Source of the DNA: a virus
Strand: one strand, 5' to 3'
Virus record (IMG/VR): IMGVR_UViG_3300028666_000023
Span: 89,104-153,103 of that record
Length of the DNA stretch: 64,000 nt
Part shown: in pieces, positions 39,464 through 47,054 of the stretch
Layout of the letters: each line of letters opens with the position of its first letter
Numbering within the stretch: position 1 is the first letter of the stretch
Notes under the pieces: model-generated
What the model was told of the DNA's origin: nothing
The model's input: only the letters and a program-made list of their open reading frames with translations
Database searches by the model: none
Made by a program: the position numbers and the translations under genes

Positions 39464-40630
39464 CTACGCCTTCAACGCGTTAGAGAGCAGGTCTCCGGCC
39501 GCGCGCTGAAGCTCCGCTTTCCGGTCGCTGTCGTCCGTTTCGGTGGCCAGAAGCGCCACCACCGAGCTCGCCCAGTACGCGGAGGGCTGCGGGGTATTGT
39601 CCTTGTCGAAGGTGATGGGCGGCAGGTCGATGATGCCCGTCTTCGATGTGGTCATGATGGACTCCATCCACTCGAGCTCCACCTTCGAAAGGAGCCTGCC
39701 GAGGTTCGTCTTGAGGCGCGGCCAAGGGATCTGCTCTTCGTGGGCGAGCTGCATCGCCTTCACCAATCGTTCGACGGTCTTCGCGGAGAAGCCGGCGGTC
39801 ACGGCGTCTGCGATCGCCGACTGCTGCGCGGTGACTTCCTTGCGTGCGGTGTCATCGGAGATCTCGAGGTCGCTGTCCTGAATGATGGAGCCGAGGTGCA
39901 CGCGGTTGACCGACTCGTCGAGCACCGAGCTCGAGCCGGACGCGACACGCCACACGGTCTGGCAAACGGTGAGGCGGCCCTTGCCGAAATCGCTGTTTGA
40001 CCACTCGGTGCCGATGCAGATGAACTCCCCGGGGAAGGGCTCGTGCACCTGCGGCATGATGCACTTCAAGTACGAGCGGACCGCCGTGTTACCGGCCTCG
40101 ACGGGTTGTGCCCCCTGCGCACGGCACACCTCGACGAACGCGTTGAGCAACGGCGCGCTTGCCAAGAAGCGATTGAAGCGGCGCGAGAGGAACCCTCGGA
40201 GCTCGTTGTCGACGATGCGATGGAGAAAGCGCGGTGCCTCGCCACCCGTCGACTTGAACGGCGTGTTGTAGAAGAGACGATTGAGGCTGTCGCCCAGCAG
40301 CCCAAGGCGCCACGGTTCGGGAACGTTGAGCATGTTCGCGTACGTCATCGGCAGCTTCACCTTCTCGCAGAGCTGACCGAAGGCGTGCGGGTGAAGCTTG
40401 ACGAAGCTGAAGCTGCCGTCCGAGTTCTTGTACTGGAGGAGCAGCTCGTTGTTCCTGAAGATCGGATCGAGGGAAAACTCCATTGCCTCTTTGGTCGGGG
40501 GGACGAGCCTGTCCTGGATGACGGTCTTCTTCACCGCCTCGAGGAGGTCCTTCTCTTCTTTGCGGCCCACTTCAATGCGCGCAGCGACCTTGCGTTCGGC
40601 CGCGGTCTTCTTCTCGTGCAGTTCGTACAT
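39464..40630 (-). CDS. DUF932-like protein, 388 aa
   Basis: Contains VDNELRGFLSRRFNRFLASA followed by PLLNAFVEVC and later ECICIGTEWSNSDFGKGRLT, matching the LRAFLSxRFRRxxN and neighbouring strands of DUF932 (phage/plasmid-like) proteins. N-terminal 50 residues are a charged helix. C-terminal helical. Many phages carry one copy; the role is unknown, possibly recombination-related. Confidence 0.72.
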   Translation of the reverse strand: MYELHEKKTAAERKVAARIEVGRKEEKDLLEAVKKTVIQDRLVPPTKEAMEFSLDPIFRNNELLLQYKNSDGSFSFVKLHPHAFGQLCEKVKLPMTYANMLNVPEPWRLGLLGDSLNRLFYNTPFKSTGGEAPRFLHRIVDNELRGFLSRRFNRFLASAPLLNAFVEVCRAQGAQPVEAGNTAVRSYLKCIMPQVHEPFPGEFICIGTEWSNSDFGKGRLTVCQTVWRVASGSSSVLDESVNRVHLGSIIQDSDLEISDDTARKEVTAQQSAIADAVTAGFSAKTVERLVKAMQLAHEEQIPWPRLKTNLGRLLSKVELEWMESIMTTSKTGIIDLPPITFDKDNTPQPSAYWASSVVALLATETDDSDRKAELQRAAGDLLSNALKA

Positions 40631-40896
40631 CAGGCCTTGCTCCGATCTTCTCCGTCGATGGCTTCCATCTCGGCCTCGATCGCCGACCGCGCGATGCGGA
40701 TAGCCTGCTCGAGGTCCTTCAGCTCGCGCAGAATCCAGTCACCGTTCATCTCGCTGCCCGGCGGAAGGGTTGGATTCCTAGAAGCGAGTCCCCAACGCTG
40801 CGTCTTGCCGACAGCAGCCATGACCTCACCGCACTCCTCGACGAGGTAGCCGAGCTTCGTTGCTGTCGTATGCGGGTAGTACTTTGTTATGTCCAT
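40630..40896 (-). CDS. MazG-like NTP pyrophosphohydrolase, 88 aa
   Basis: KLGYLVEECGEVMAAVGKTQ (E20, E21, E24) and ILRELKDLEQAIRIARSAIE (E58, D61) supply the metal-binding Glu/Asp set of all-alpha NTP pyrophosphatases. Such enzymes hydrolyse (d)NTPs to monophosphates and some phages use MazG to alter nucleotide or ppGpp pools. Directly behind the terminator that ends the tmRNA/HNH unit, so it starts a new unit without an ATAAG box. Confidence 0.8.
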   Translation of the reverse strand: MDITKYYPHTTATKLGYLVEECGEVMAAVGKTQRWGLASRNPTLPPGSEMNGDWILRELKDLEQAIRIARSAIEAEMEAIDGEDRSKA

Positions 40897-40912
40897 GCCA
40901 TCTCCTCAGATG

Positions 40913-40950
40913 CAAAAAAGAAGGCGCGCCGATCGCTCGACGCGCCTTCA
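40913..40950 (-). terminator. Intrinsic terminator after the tmRNA-HNH unit
   Basis: Minus strand GAAGGCGCG-(10)-GCGCGCCTTC followed by TTTTTT. The 110 nt between it and the HNH stop (40951-41060) hold only tiny, weak ORFs. Confidence 0.85.
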
Positions 40951-41060
40951 TGAAAGATCCGCACCGCCGCCCGGCTTCATCGGATGGGTCCCAAGTCACC
41001 CTGTCCTCTGCCGAGCAGCGGCACTTCCCGTTCGTCGGAGGCGCACCTCCTTCACGGGCT

Positions 41061-41420
41061 TCATCTGTACAGCGCGTTCACCTCTCGGTGCGCCTTGCGG
41101 CACGCATCACAACGGCACTTCCAACGCGGGCTGGTGTACCGTGTGTTGACGCCATGAGGAGGCGCTGCTTCCTGACTCGTCTTCTCCTGATGGCAGTCGT
41201 GGCAAAGAATTTGGCACTTGGCCAGTTCCTTTGCTCTGCGTTTCGGAGACCACGACCACACCTTATGATCAATCTTCGTTGCGCGATTGACGTGGTCGAC
41301 CTCGAGACGATCAGAGGAACCACACTGCTTGCAGACCTTGCCTCGTAAGAAGTCGGCTCGGTTCTTCGCAACCCACTCGCGCTGATACGTCCGCTGTCTT
41401 TCTGGATCTTTGTATCCCAT
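41061..41420 (-). CDS. HNH endonuclease overlapping the tmRNA 3' end, 119 aa
   Basis: MGYKDPERQRTYQREWVAKN start. CKQCGSSDRLEVDHVNRATK and CQILCHDCHQEKTSQE form the HNH/zinc core of the small phage HNH family, which usually begins exactly at this MGYKDPEKQR-type sequence. The A of the ATG is the A of the tmRNA CCA end. There is no Shine-Dalgarno in front (only CCGGGTCCACC), so translation may be poor or use a downstream start. A second zinc site, CRCDACRKAH, lies at the end. Confidence 0.8.
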   Translation of the reverse strand: MGYKDPERQRTYQREWVAKNRADFLRGKVCKQCGSSDRLEVDHVNRATKIDHKVWSWSPKRRAKELAKCQILCHDCHQEKTSQEAAPPHGVNTRYTSPRWKCRCDACRKAHREVNALYR

Positions 41421-41764
41421 GGTGGACCCGGCGGGTACTGCCCCCGCGTCCGACAAGTGCCCAACAACATCCTCTGTCACGTGCGTAGTCGCTGTATCCC
41501 CAGCGACTGAGTCCCGTCGATTCGGCAACGGCACCTACTCTTCTTCGATTCCTCACTGCTGATGGCGAAGTACATCAGTCAGCCAGCTCTGTGGGTTGGC
41601 ACCGGCTTCGCTACTAGAGCACCTTGCTAGCCGATGGCTCAGGCCGCTTGCGCGACGAGGGCGGTTGCGTTGTCGTTCGCAACTGACGTTGCCCGTTTGA
41701 ATGGACCGGGCGCCACTGCACGCAGATGTCGTCTTCTTCTAGCCGTCGAATCTATTTCGGGCCC
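41420..41764 (-). ncRNA. ssrA: Phage-encoded tmRNA (ssrA), 345 nt, unusual T-loop
   Basis: The 5' end GGGCCCG pairs with 3' CGGGTCC as seven base pairs including the G3-U70 wobble that identifies alanyl-tRNA synthetase substrates, followed by ACCA. The D-arm region is AAATAGATTCGACGG, close to the bacterial consensus ATTCTGGATTCGACGG. Tag ORF: 41639-41680 gives ANDNATALVAQAA then TGA, typical of proteobacterial tags beginning ANDN. The T-arm is GCGGG-GGCAGTA-CCCGC; the usual loop is TTCRANY (TTCAACT in E. coli), so the loop is aberrant at five of seven positions. Pseudoknot-rich middle fits tmRNA. Role: rescue of stalled ribosomes with tagging of nascent proteins. Confidence 0.93.
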
Positions 41765-41769
41765 TTACT

Positions 41770-41943
41770 TCAAACCACTCGTGGTTCTATCTTCTTCCTC
41801 CTCTTGTCACAAGGACAACCGTTGTTCTCCTTTCTGTTGATGCCGCACTCCTCGCAGAACGGTCCGTTGGGGAGCTGTCCGTGGCAATCGCAGTGGAAGT
41901 CCTCCGCGCCACACTGGGAACAGTAGAGCGGCTCGTCGCTCAC
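41770..41943 (-). CDS. Unknown 57-aa zinc protein
   Basis: GTG start overlapping the upstream TGA as GTGA. MSDEPLYCSQCGAEDFHCDC, then CEECGINRKENNGCPC: five or more CxxC/CxC pairs in 57 residues. Its stop is 6 nt upstream of the tmRNA 5' end. Confidence 0.66.
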   Translation of the reverse strand: MSDEPLYCSQCGAEDFHCDCHGQLPNGPFCEECGINRKENNGCPCDKRRKKIEPRVV

Positions 41944-42227
41944 TTGCGCACCCGGCGCCGGCCCTTCATGTTGCCGAGCGCGAGGAGGAACATCTTCGCG
42001 ACGAACTGGCAGTGCCGCTTGCCTTCTTTGCGGTCGTCGGTTTCCGCCAGGGTGAAGTACTGGACGCCGACACGGAAGAAGGTCTTGTACGTCACGCGAC
42101 GACCCCACTTGAAGGTCTCCACGTAGACGGCCCACGTCTTCTGTTTCTTCTGCACCTGCTTGGCCGCGCGCGTGGCACTCGCAAGCCGTTCGAGCTCATG
42201 TTCGATCGGCGATGTGACCTTCTTCAT
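41940..42227 (-). CDS. Unknown 95-aa basic protein
   Basis: MKKVTSPIEHELERLASATR start. Tyr/Arg-rich middle (WAVYVETFKWGRRVTYKTFF, RVGVQYFTLA) and basic C-terminus GNMKGRRRVRK. Follows the sigma-like gene with a one-base overlap. Unknown. Confidence 0.66.
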   Translation of the reverse strand: MKKVTSPIEHELERLASATRAAKQVQKKQKTWAVYVETFKWGRRVTYKTFFRVGVQYFTLAETDDRKEGKRHCQFVAKMFLLALGNMKGRRRVRK

Positions 42228-43051
42228 CAGTCTTCTTCTTCGTGGTCGTACCCCATGAACCTCTTCAGAGTGCCGAGCATCTGCGTCTTCATGTGGGAGA
42301 TCTGTTGATCGGTCTTCTTCATCTTCTTTGCGAGCAGGCCCGTCGATGTGATCTGGGGATGGTCGTTCGTTCCGAAGACGTGGTTGAAGAGCGTGTGCAT
42401 CTCGGGCTTCTGGGGGAAGAGATCGTGCAGCGACTTCGACGCCACAGCGATCTGCTCGTCCTCGAAGCTCGGGAAGTGGTCGTCCATCCCCTCGAGCGAG
42501 CTCGCCGGAACGTCACGACGTTGTGCCTTCAACACGGTGTCGATTCGCTTGGCAGAGATGTTCTGGAACTCTTGTTCCCCGCTCGACTGCAGATGTGACG
42601 CGATCTCCGTGCTCGTCGGCTCGCGCCCGTACTGCTCGGTGAGCTCCTCCTTCGCCACGTTGATGGGCGTGATGAGCGCAGCCTGGCCCGCGGGGATGTA
42701 GGCCATGTTCTGGTTCTTGAGGTTGTACCGCTGCGCCTTGCGGAGGCGGTAGTTCACGTGCGTGTTGAGAGACGCGCCCTTGTTCGGGTCGTACGTCTCG
42801 AGCGCGTTGATGAAGTGCTTCTGGAGCTCTCCCTTGAATGCGCTCTCCGGCGCCGCGTGCGGCGCGCGGTAGTGCCGCATGCGCATCTGCATGAGCGGCT
42901 CGTACGCTTTGAGCAGGGGCTCGAGGTGCTCGGGCTTGCGCGTCTTGTACCAGCGCTTCCAGAGATCGAGCTCCTGCTCCTTTCGGTCAGCCTTCGCGGC
43001 TTCCTTCGCTTGGAGGTGAACCTCCAACGGATTCGGTTTGCGCGCTGCCAT
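42227..43051 (-). CDS. Putative sigma-70-like factor, 274 aa
   Basis: Residues 44-115 (LKAYEPLMQMRMRHYRAPHA, HFINALETYDPNKGASLNTH, VNYRLRKAQRY) resemble sigma region 2, with the YDPxKGxxxxTHxxYxxR hallmark. GREPTSTEIASHL at 142-154 matches the GREPTxxEIAxxL of region 3. TGLLAKKMKKTDQQISHMKT then MLGTLKRFMGY fits the region 4 HTH outline. So it is probably a phage RNA-polymerase specificity factor, and it could direct the ATAAG-box units. Start MAARKPNPLEVHLQAKEAAK is set by the in-frame Met within a 65-nt overlap. Confidence 0.68.
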   Translation of the reverse strand: MAARKPNPLEVHLQAKEAAKADRKEQELDLWKRWYKTRKPEHLEPLLKAYEPLMQMRMRHYRAPHAAPESAFKGELQKHFINALETYDPNKGASLNTHVNYRLRKAQRYNLKNQNMAYIPAGQAALITPINVAKEELTEQYGREPTSTEIASHLQSSGEQEFQNISAKRIDTVLKAQRRDVPASSLEGMDDHFPSFEDEQIAVASKSLHDLFPQKPEMHTLFNHVFGTNDHPQITSTGLLAKKMKKTDQQISHMKTQMLGTLKRFMGYDHEEED

Positions 43052-43472
43052 CTTCGTTCCCTTCCAGTTTGAGATAGATCGAGTCGTGGATTTGGTGCTC
43101 GATACTAACTTTCTTGCCGAGTATCTGAAGAGTGTCCGCCAACGGCCCCGACTGCAGAAGGAAGCCGGAGATGCTCCCCGACAATGCGGACTTCTCAACC
43201 GCCTTCTGGAAAGCCTCCATGTGTGCGTGCTTCTGCAACTCCTCGAGCACCTCCGTCGCCCCCACACCGCGTGCGATCGCGAGCTTGAGGACCGTGCTCT
43301 GCGACAGGAGTCCACGCATAGCGAGCTTCTGGTACGGAGCGATGTCGAAGGGGAGCGGGCGCAGGATGGCGAGCTCCGTCGCCGCGAGCTCCTCGAGCTC
43401 CTTCTGTTGTTTGTTCCAGGTCGCGTAGTCCTTGGCGTTCTTCAAAGCCCAGCGAACGGTGTGCTTCTTCAT
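42987..43472 (-). CDS. Unknown 161-aa protein
   Basis: MKKHTVRWALKNAKDYATWN start, coiled-coil-like (KQQKELEELAATELAILRPL), then QSTVLKLAIARGVGATEVLE, a helical region. Overlaps the sigma gene by 65 nt. No family. Confidence 0.62.
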   Translation of the reverse strand: MKKHTVRWALKNAKDYATWNKQQKELEELAATELAILRPLPFDIAPYQKLAMRGLLSQSTVLKLAIARGVGATEVLEELQKHAHMEAFQKAVEKSALSGSISGFLLQSGPLADTLQILGKKVSIEHQIHDSIYLKLEGNEDGSAQTESVGGSPPSEGSREG

Positions 43473-43795
43473 TGGTTGATCTTTGCAGCTACCAGATAGG
43501 ACCCGGGCCCTGTTGCCTTGATGCGGTACGTTCCGTCTTTGCCCTTGGTGCCCGTGATGAGCACCGTGTCTCCGGGGCCCAGACTCTGGTCGACCCCAAG
43601 CAAATCGAACTCACCCTCGCGGTTCGGACCGTCCAACATCTCCCACTCGACCGTGGGCTTGCCGATGACGATGTTCTCGATCTTGGCGAGCTCACGAGCG
43701 GTGCGCTTCCAGCGCTCGCGTTCGATCCAGCGCTTCCAGCGACGTTCTTCTTTCTCTTCGCGTCGCTGCTGTGCGGCGCGACGAGATGCTGCCAT
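43469..43795 (-). CDS. Unknown 108-aa protein
   Basis: MAASRRAAQQRREEKEERRW, a highly charged helix, then SLGPGDTVLITGTKGKDGTY and RIKATGPGSYLVAAKI, a small beta-barrel (SH3-like) C-terminus. ATGA coupling on both sides. Confidence 0.66.
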   Translation of the reverse strand: MAASRRAAQQRREEKEERRWKRWIERERWKRTARELAKIENIVIGKPTVEWEMLDGPNREGEFDLLGVDQSLGPGDTVLITGTKGKDGTYRIKATGPGSYLVAAKINQ

Positions 43796-44223
43796 CAGAC
43801 GAAGCCGATGGTCTTCATGACCTTGTCGGTCAGCGTCTCGTCGGCGGCCGTCTTCTCTCGTCCACGCTGAAGCATCGGCGAGTGCGGGTGCCCTTCGCGC
43901 GCGTTGGCGAAGAACTCGGACATCTCTTTCTGCTCGGCGGGCGCGGTGGTCTTCGGGCTGTCGAAGAGGCGATCGATCATCTCGCCGCGGCCGTTGTGCG
44001 CCTCGCGTTCGACAGCGGTGCCGTGGACAGCCGCATCATCGTTCTTGCTGACTGGCGGCTTGTCTCCCCATTTCGCGTCGAGCGTGCCCGGCTTGCGCCC
44101 CTCGGGCGGAGGATAGACGTCGCCGCGGCCCTTGTTGCTCTGGTCCTCGTTGTTCTCGATGCGACCATCGTCCGAAGCCGTCTTCGCGCGGATCAAGTCC
44201 AGTGCCGTCATCATGCCTCCCAT
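43795..44223 (-). CDS. Unknown 142-aa protein
   Basis: MGGMMTALDLIRAKTASDDG start. GGGAGG lies 7 bases upstream of this ATG, which decides it over the later Met. Acidic/disordered middle (NNEDQSNKGRGDVYPPPEGR). Likely virion-associated by position. Confidence 0.62.
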   Translation of the reverse strand: MGGMMTALDLIRAKTASDDGRIENNEDQSNKGRGDVYPPPEGRKPGTLDAKWGDKPPVSKNDDAAVHGTAVEREAHNGRGEMIDRLFDSPKTTAPAEQKEMSEFFANAREGHPHSPMLQRGREKTAADETLTDKVMKTIGFV

Positions 44224-44224
44224 T

Positions 44225-44587
44225 CTAGCGCCTCCCGAGACCGGCACCAAGCGAACCGAGCAGCAGCTTCAACCGCCCGAGTTCTTCGTCAGCCTTGATG
44301 CGCCGGGCAACCTCGAGCTTCAGCGCTTGCTTCGTCACTTCGTGCTCGGCCTTTTCCTTGTGATAGTCGTCGCGCAGCACGGTCAGCACTTCACCCTGGA
44401 AGTCCTCCTCGCCGTAGATGCGGAAGCCGGCCTTCAGCTTCTTCTCGATCTTCTCCCACAGCTCCTCGTTCGCGTACTGCCCGTGCAGCTGACACTCGAC
44501 CTGGAAGGTGCCGTCCTCGAGCTGCCGCGAATGACTCGCCGAAAGAGCGAACGAGATGCTCGGAACCTTCTCTTCTGAATCAACCAA
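44225..44587 (-). CDS. Unknown 120-aa protein
   Basis: TTG start preceded by AGGAGG with 6-nt spacing, overlapping the upstream stop. MVDSEEKVPSISFALSASHS then beta-rich QVECQLHGQYANEELWEKIE. Two-part alpha/beta protein ending in a coiled coil (DYHKEKAEHEVTKQALKLEV). No family. Confidence 0.6.
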   Translation of the reverse strand: MVDSEEKVPSISFALSASHSRQLEDGTFQVECQLHGQYANEELWEKIEKKLKAGFRIYGEEDFQGEVLTVLRDDYHKEKAEHEVTKQALKLEVARRIKADEELGRLKLLLGSLGAGLGRR

Positions 44588-45143
44588 AGACCACCTCCTC
44601 GATGGAGATTTCCCCCACCACGATTCCAACTGCGCGCGAGACGCCCTCGAAGCCATGACCCTTTGAGGCGCACTCCTTCTGCGCGAATTCGAAGAACGCT
44701 TCGGCCGCGCGCTCGGCGAAGGTTTTCACGACGTCGGCGCGCTCGCTGAGCATGCCATCGTTGAAGAGCTCGAAGCAGAGAGCGAGATCGAGAGCCTTCT
44801 GCGCACGTTGCACGTGCCCCGTCTGCGCGTTGTCCGACCAACCCCTCAAGATCTGCTGCTCGGCAGTCTGCAGCGTGAGCATCTCATGCTCTTGGCGGAG
44901 GTCGGCGATCGTTTGTTTCAACGAGCGTTGTTGTGCTGGACGGCCGAGCACAGCGTTCGCCGTTGTAGCGACGGCGAGCGCCATGCGCACGCCGGTCTTG
45001 CGGACGATGAACTCCTCGGCGCTGCCGGTGTTGAGCCACTTCGTTGCGAACTCGCGGATGACACCGCTCGTTGTGTCAGAGTGCATACCGAAGTCGGCAT
45101 CATTGAGTAGCAAAAGAGAGAGCTTGCAGGTGAATGGACACAC
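44580..45143 (-). CDS. Unknown 187-aa protein
   Basis: GTG start directly behind CGGAGGAAACC and an ATAAG box. MCPFTCKLSLLLLNDADFGM then a helical body (RMALAVATTANAVLGRPAQQ) rich in Gln. First gene of a long virion operon. Unknown. Confidence 0.64.
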   Translation of the reverse strand: MCPFTCKLSLLLLNDADFGMHSDTTSGVIREFATKWLNTGSAEEFIVRKTGVRMALAVATTANAVLGRPAQQRSLKQTIADLRQEHEMLTLQTAEQQILRGWSDNAQTGHVQRAQKALDLALCFELFNDGMLSERADVVKTFAERAAEAFFEFAQKECASKGHGFEGVSRAVGIVVGEISIEEVVFG

Positions 45144-45145
45144 GG

Positions 45146-45172
45146 TTTCCTCCGTGGTTCTTATTCCTCGGA
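45146..45172 (-). promoter_or_regulatory. ATAAG box plus ribosome site
   Basis: Minus strand GAGGAATAAGAACCACGGAGGA before the GTG at 45143. The box overlaps the stop of the 105-aa gene at 45161. Confidence 0.55.
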
Positions 45173-45478
45173 GGTCTTCCTGGTAGCCCAACCGACAAAC
45201 TGCACGTAGTCGTGGAAAGTACAACCGGTGCCAGGGCACACGTAGCTCGGTGAGAGCGTGCCGTCGGGCGAAACCGAATGGATCTTCCTGGAGATGCGGC
45301 ACGTGTGCCCGAGGGGGCACGTCGAGAAGGCCAAGTCTTCTCCGCAGACGCGCGCCCAGCGCTCGTCCCCGGTCTTGGCGAGGACCTCTTCATACGTCGG
45401 CGCGTAGTCCCACGTCTTCGGTGTCGGCAGCACCCCATGGTCGGGGATGCGCTGGTCGCCGCGCGTGAACTCGATCAC
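45161..45478 (-). CDS. Unknown 105-aa protein
   Basis: MIEFTRGDQRIPDHGVLPTP start. Trp/Cys-containing core FSTCPLGHTCRISRKIHSVS and a CPGTGCTFH near the end. A pair of CxxxxC loops may bind metal. Coupled by ATGA to the virion gene upstream. Confidence 0.66.
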   Translation of the reverse strand: MIEFTRGDQRIPDHGVLPTPKTWDYAPTYEEVLAKTGDERWARVCGEDLAFSTCPLGHTCRISRKIHSVSPDGTLSPSYVCPGTGCTFHDYVQFVGWATRKTSEE

Positions 45479-46425
45479 GTCAGGTCTTGCGGCGCGCGCC
45501 CACCGATGCTGCCCTTGAACGCACCGGCGATGCCCGAGCCGAAGTGCGGGCCCTTGGGCTTCGCAATCTGCGCGATCGACGGCCCCGGTCCAGAGAGCTT
45601 CGGTGCACCGACAGACTTCGCTGCCGAGGGTGCACCGCCGAGCGTCGGGCTCACGCCCATGATGCCGCCCGCGGCGCCCATCTTCTCACGCAGCGTCGCG
45701 ACGAACTTCGCCATCTCCTCGACGGGCATCGAGTACTTCGACTTCTTGAAGTCGCTCTGGTTGTACGTGACGTAGTCCGGCAGCATGTCGCCGTCCTTCT
45801 CCTTGGACTTCTTCGCCACGGGCGCAGGGTCGAACGCGAGATCGAGGTCGCTGCGCTTCTGGATGGGGCTCTGTAGGTCCGGAGCTGCGAACGAGGGGAT
45901 GTCGCTCGCCATCATGAAGTTCCCGCGCGTGGGCGCGCCGGCCGCTTGCTTGCGCTTCTGCACCACCGACTGGAGGTTCGGCGCAAGGAACCCGGGCGCG
46001 GAGCTCGCCTGCGAAGGGATGCTCGGGTTGAGGGGGTAGGAGTACTGGCTCGTCGTGAACGCGTGCTTCGCGATCGGCGCGACCTTGTCGATGAGCTTCT
46101 CGAGCCCGCGCTTGCCCGCGAGGTACGCCGGCGTGAGACCGGGAATCGGCACCCCCTGCATCGGGATGATCTCCGGGTTCTTGATGCCCACGGAGGCCAC
46201 GCTCTTCAGCGCACCGGCGATGCGCGGCGTGAACGTCTTGTCGGCCGCGCGATCGACCGCCGCCTGCGCGGGGCCCTGCAGCTTGCCGAACGCGTTCTCG
46301 ACTCCGTGCTGAAGACCCGCGAGCTCGTCGGGCGAACGCTTGCGCATCAGCAGCCGCGGCGTGTTGGGCACGTCAGTGGCGCCGAGGCGCACGAGCCGTT
46401 CGATGAGCGCGTCCTTCTCCATCAC
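45475..46425 (-). CDS. Virion-associated protein, 316 aa
   Basis: MMEKDALIERLVRLGATDVP start. A repeated FxAPxLQSxxQKRxxxxxAP element occurs (FLAPNLQSVVQKRKQAAGAP; FAAPDLQSPIQKRSDLDLAF), a short internal repeat about 40 residues apart. C-terminal Gly/Ser/Pro-rich. Sits among tail genes. Likely structural or capsid-internal. Confidence 0.6.
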   Translation of the reverse strand: MMEKDALIERLVRLGATDVPNTPRLLMRKRSPDELAGLQHGVENAFGKLQGPAQAAVDRAADKTFTPRIAGALKSVASVGIKNPEIIPMQGVPIPGLTPAYLAGKRGLEKLIDKVAPIAKHAFTTSQYSYPLNPSIPSQASSAPGFLAPNLQSVVQKRKQAAGAPTRGNFMMASDIPSFAAPDLQSPIQKRSDLDLAFDPAPVAKKSKEKDGDMLPDYVTYNQSDFKKSKYSMPVEEMAKFVATLREKMGAAGGIMGVSPTLGGAPSAAKSVGAPKLSGPGPSIAQIAKPKGPHFGSGIAGAFKGSIGGRAPQDLT

Positions 46426-47054
46426 TTCTTCTTTTTCATGGCGGCGTCATGCTCGCCCTCGCGCTTGCCCACGTGATAGAGCGCCGCGCCGGAGGCGATG
46501 CCGCCCACGCCGCGCGCGATCTCGCGCGTGTCTCCATGCGCGACGCCCGACCCTGCCTCAATCGCCGGGCCGATGCGGTGCTTCAGAAAACCGTGCACGC
46601 CCTGAAGGCCATGCTCGAGTGCGCTCCGCGCCACATCTTTCGCATCCGCGCCCTTGCTCAAACCGGAGGACATCGGGGAGTCGGTCATGGCGCCGGGGGA
46701 CGGGGCGTACTCGCCGACGTGCTCCTGGTTCATGAACTTCTTGAGCTTGCCATACTCGGCCTTGCGATCGAGCTGCCGCGCGACGAGCGGGATGGCACCC
46801 ATTCCGATAGCGCCGCCGACCGCCCCCGCGAGCGCGCCGCGCCGCGTGGGGAGTGCGCCATGCTCGAGGGCGTTGCCGAGGAGCCTGGTCCCAGCGCCCG
46901 CGGCAGCACCGAGCGCGCCGTAGCGACCGACCTGCCCGAGCGTCGGCTTGCTCTGGTCGATCGCATCGAGCTTCTCGAGGGAGCGGTGGGCCTCCTCAGC
47001 GCTGACCGCGCCAAGCTTCTCGAGCTCGTCGAAGAACGCGTCGATCGGCAGCAT
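46422..47054 (-). CDS. Virion protein with FxDELxKL motif, 210 aa
   Basis: MLPIDAFFDELEKLGAVSAE start carries the FxDELxKIA-type lead-in shared by its neighbours. The middle is strongly Ala/Gly-rich and hydrophobic (GALGAAAGAGTRLLGNALEH, LAGAVGGAIGMGAIPLVARQ), suggesting membrane-associated or internal virion segments. Ends MKKKK. Confidence 0.66.
   Translation of the reverse strand: MLPIDAFFDELEKLGAVSAEEAHRSLEKLDAIDQSKPTLGQVGRYGALGAAAGAGTRLLGNALEHGALPTRRGALAGAVGGAIGMGAIPLVARQLDRKAEYGKLKKFMNQEHVGEYAPSPGAMTDSPMSSGLSKGADAKDVARSALEHGLQGVHGFLKHRIGPAIEAGSGVAHGDTREIARGVGGIASGAALYHVGKREGEHDAAMKKKK

Noticed and set aside
37898-40000. 700-codon plus-strand open frame
   Set aside because: Antisense to four well-supported minus-strand genes, including the DUF932-like protein; its translation is Arg/Glu/Asp/Leu-rich with no domain pattern, as expected of a GC-rich shadow frame.
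40951-41060. Small ORFs after the HNH gene
   Set aside because: A 22-codon frame starts in ATGA and a GTG frame runs through the terminator. No ribosome site supports them and composition is not protein-like.
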